Shown here in pieces: positions 62,421 to 64,000 of a DNA stretch of 64,000 nt. Under the pieces are notes generated by a model. That model worked only from the letters and a program-made list of their open reading frames with translations, was not told where the DNA came from and ran no database searches. The translations under genes and the position numbers were made by a program. The stretch's first letter is position 1. Each line of letters starts with the position of its first letter. The stretch comes from Rodentibacter abscessus (GTDB taxonomy: Bacteria; Pseudomonadota; Gammaproteobacteria; Enterobacterales; Pasteurellaceae), in contig NZ_AP038785.1 in NCBI RefSeq assembly GCF_047160095.1, positions 124,001 through 188,000 on the forward strand. Reading direction: 5' to 3'.

Positions 62421-63857
62421 ATGAAAACATGGCTAATGGGCGTTTATGAATTTTTCTTACGTTATAAAAGCATATGGCGTGATACTTGGAAAATTCGGCA
62501 TGAACTTGATAGCCCGATTCGAGAAAAAGATGAACATGAGTTTTTACCTGCTCATTTGGAATTAATTGAAACACCGGTTTCAAAAAAACCAAGGGCAATA
62601 GCCTATTTTATTATGGCTTTTTTAGTACTTGCACTCATTTTATCTATTTGGGGGAAAGTTGAAATCGTTGCAACGGCAGGAGGAAAGCTTGTTTATAATG
62701 GGCATAGTAAGGAAATAAAGCCGATTGAAAATGCCATAGTCGATAAGATTCTGGTTAAAGAAGGGGATAAAGTGCAACAAGGAGATATACTCCTAAAATT
62801 AACCGCACTTGGCGCAGATGCAGATGCCCTAAAAACACATTCCTCTTTACAACAAATGAAGCTGGAACAATATCGTTATCAGCTTTTATCCCAAGCAATT
62901 GAAAAAGGTTACCTTCCCCCTTTTGAATTGCCTAAAGAGAGAATATTTGAAGATCTTGATGAAAATACAAAGTTAAGCTTGAAAAGCTTAGTTGAAGAAC
63001 AATTTTCAACTTGGCAAAAACAAAAACGCCAAAAAGCGTTAAATTTAACAAAAAAAGAAGCTGAAAAACTTACCGCTTTAGCAAGAATAAAGCGTTACGA
63101 AGGAGTATCAAAAATTGAAAAAAGTCGATTAAATGATTTCAAAATTCTATTAAAAGAAAAATCAGTCTCTAAACATGCAGTTCTTGAACAAGAGAATAAG
63201 TATCTGGAAGCCATTAACGAGCTTGCTGTATATCAATCTCAGTTACAGCAAATAGAAAATGAAATTTTATTGGCGAAAGAAGAGTATGAGCTCGTTACGC
63301 AATTATTCAAAAATGAAGTATTGGATAAATTACGTCAGGTAACAGATAATATAAAAATCTCAAGGCTGGAGTTAGATAAAAATAAACAGCGCCAACAAGC
63401 ATCCGTAATTAAGGCGCCTGTATCGGGCAAAATCCAACAACTTAAAACACACACTGAAGGAGGCGTGGTAACCACCGCAGAAACCCTAATGGTTATTGTA
63501 CCTGAAGAGGACACCTTAGAAGTTGTTGCTTTAATTCCAAATAAAGATATTGGGTTTGTGAATCAAGGCCAGGAGGCTATTATAAAGTTAGAAGCATTTC
63601 CTTATACGCGTTATGGCTATTTAACGGGAAAAGTTAAAAATATCAATTTAGATGCGATTGAACATCAACAGCTTGGATTAGTGTTCAGTACAATTATTAG
63701 TATTGATAAAAATACTTTATTTGCAAAAGATAAAGAAATTGCTTTAACCTCCGGGATGGCTGTAACCGCAGAGATAAAAACAGGTATGCGCACAGTAATT
63801 AGTTACCTACTTAGTCCATTAGAAGAGTCCTTTAGTGAGGGGCTGCGTGAGCGTTAG
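62421..63857 (+). CDS. rtxD: Type I secretion membrane fusion protein (HlyD type)
   Basis: 478 residues, as in HlyD. A cytoplasmic amphipathic N-terminus (MKTWLMGVYEFFLRYKSIW) is followed by one membrane helix (~59-77), a lipoyl/biotinyl-like half (GDKVQQGDILLKL), long coiled-coil hairpin (~130-330) that reaches TolC, the second lipoyl half (VIKAPVSGKIQQLKTHTEGG) and a beta-barrel end. It completes the inner-membrane channel with RtxB. One uptake-signal core lies near its 5' end (~62803), the only one in the operon. No tolC homologue is in the window. Confidence 0.95.
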   Translation: MKTWLMGVYEFFLRYKSIWRDTWKIRHELDSPIREKDEHEFLPAHLELIETPVSKKPRAIAYFIMAFLVLALILSIWGKVEIVATAGGKLVYNGHSKEIKPIENAIVDKILVKEGDKVQQGDILLKLTALGADADALKTHSSLQQMKLEQYRYQLLSQAIEKGYLPPFELPKERIFEDLDENTKLSLKSLVEEQFSTWQKQKRQKALNLTKKEAEKLTALARIKRYEGVSKIEKSRLNDFKILLKEKSVSKHAVLEQENKYLEAINELAVYQSQLQQIENEILLAKEEYELVTQLFKNEVLDKLRQVTDNIKISRLELDKNKQRQQASVIKAPVSGKIQQLKTHTEGGVVTTAETLMVIVPEEDTLEVVALIPNKDIGFVNQGQEAIIKLEAFPYTRYGYLTGKVKNINLDAIEHQQLGLVFSTIISIDKNTLFAKDKEIALTSGMAVTAEIKTGMRTVISYLLSPLEESFSEGLRER

Positions 63858-63937
63858 GCTCTAAGGTCATTTCAGATAACTTGTTGAAGCAAAATAAATT
63901 GTCAGCACAAATGCTGATCCATTGATTATTATAGAAA

Positions 63938-63970
63938 AGGGCAAGTTTTTACTTGCCCTGATTTTCTTTA
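63938..63970. terminator. Terminator after rtxD
   Basis: AGGGCAAGT (63938-63946) pairs with ACTTGCCCT (63951-63959), with A's before and T's after, so it can work for rtxD and for a gene arriving from the right. Confidence 0.85.
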
Positions 63971-64000
63971 TTTCCAATTTTCACGCTTGGCTTTTTGTAA
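63968..64000 (-). CDS. Possible C-terminal tail of a minus-strand gene (cut by window end)
   Basis: On the minus strand the last bases read LQKAKRENWK then TAA. A convergent gene ending at a bidirectional terminator is plausible, but ten codons are too few to identify it. Confidence 0.3.
   Translation of the reverse strand, partial: LQKAKRENWK

Overview
This 64 kb window is a chromosomal piece of a gammaproteobacterium of the family Pasteurellaceae. The evidence is the high density of the Haemophilus-type DNA uptake signal (core AAGTGCGGT, often as inverted pairs that form terminators), the moderately AT-rich base use, and gene orders known from Haemophilus influenzae (tsaE-amiB-mutL-miaA-glnE, yebC-ruvCAB, ptsHI-crr, citDEF-citXG-citT, thrABC, sfp-hflK-hflC). 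The presence of an HlyA/ApxI-type RTX operon fits Rodentibacter, Actinobacillus, Aggregatibacter or related haemolytic species. The species cannot be fixed from the sequence alone.

Layout. 1-8.4 kb: 3' end of glpT, then cmoA, aspS, nudB, an acyl-CoA dehydrogenase-like/AhpD-like pair, a LOG-family gene, yebC and a small lipoprotein. 8.4-14.1 kb: ruvC-ruvA-ruvB, an IS3-type remnant, rho, and argH behind probable tandem ARG boxes and a palindromic repeat. 14.1-15 kb: decayed genes, including a probable srfA-like remnant. 15-23 kb: the minus-strand tsaE-amiB-mutL-miaA-glnE operon and two tRNA-Gly genes. 23-29 kb: orn/rsgA (divergent), ptsH-ptsI-crr and manA. 29-35 kb: a minus-strand citrate fermentation operon (citD-citE-citF-citXG-citT) with no citC beside it, then grxA. 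35-42.9 kb: rimK, a chalcone isomerase-like secreted protein, fumC, holC, a lipoprotein and valS. 42.9-46.5 kb: a compact anti-phage island encoding a type II Zorya-like system (zorA, zorB, zorE), bounded by a 78-bp near-perfect duplication of the valS 3' end. 46.5-55.5 kb: yggS, the attenuated thrLABC operon, an Sfp-type phosphopantetheinyl transferase and hflKC. 55.6-55.9 kb: tRNA-Gly, tRNA-Leu and tRNA-Lys. 56.6-63.9 kb: a complete rtxCABD toxin operon with a perfect FNR-box palindrome in its long upstream region.

How the parts work together. Most of the window is housekeeping: recombination and repair (ruvCAB, mutL), tRNA and translation (aspS, valS, cmoA, miaA, rsgA), sugar uptake (PTS), anaerobic C4/citrate metabolism (cit, fumC, both with CRP-like sites) and threonine synthesis. 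The two accessory systems are the Zorya-like island and the RTX operon. Both lack uptake signals over nearly all their length, which suggests later acquisition. Two families of short inverted-repeat elements, three copies each, are scattered between genes. They sit in informative places: between ARG boxes and argH, beside the rimK promoter, forming the thrB stop codon, and inside the loop of the thrC terminator.
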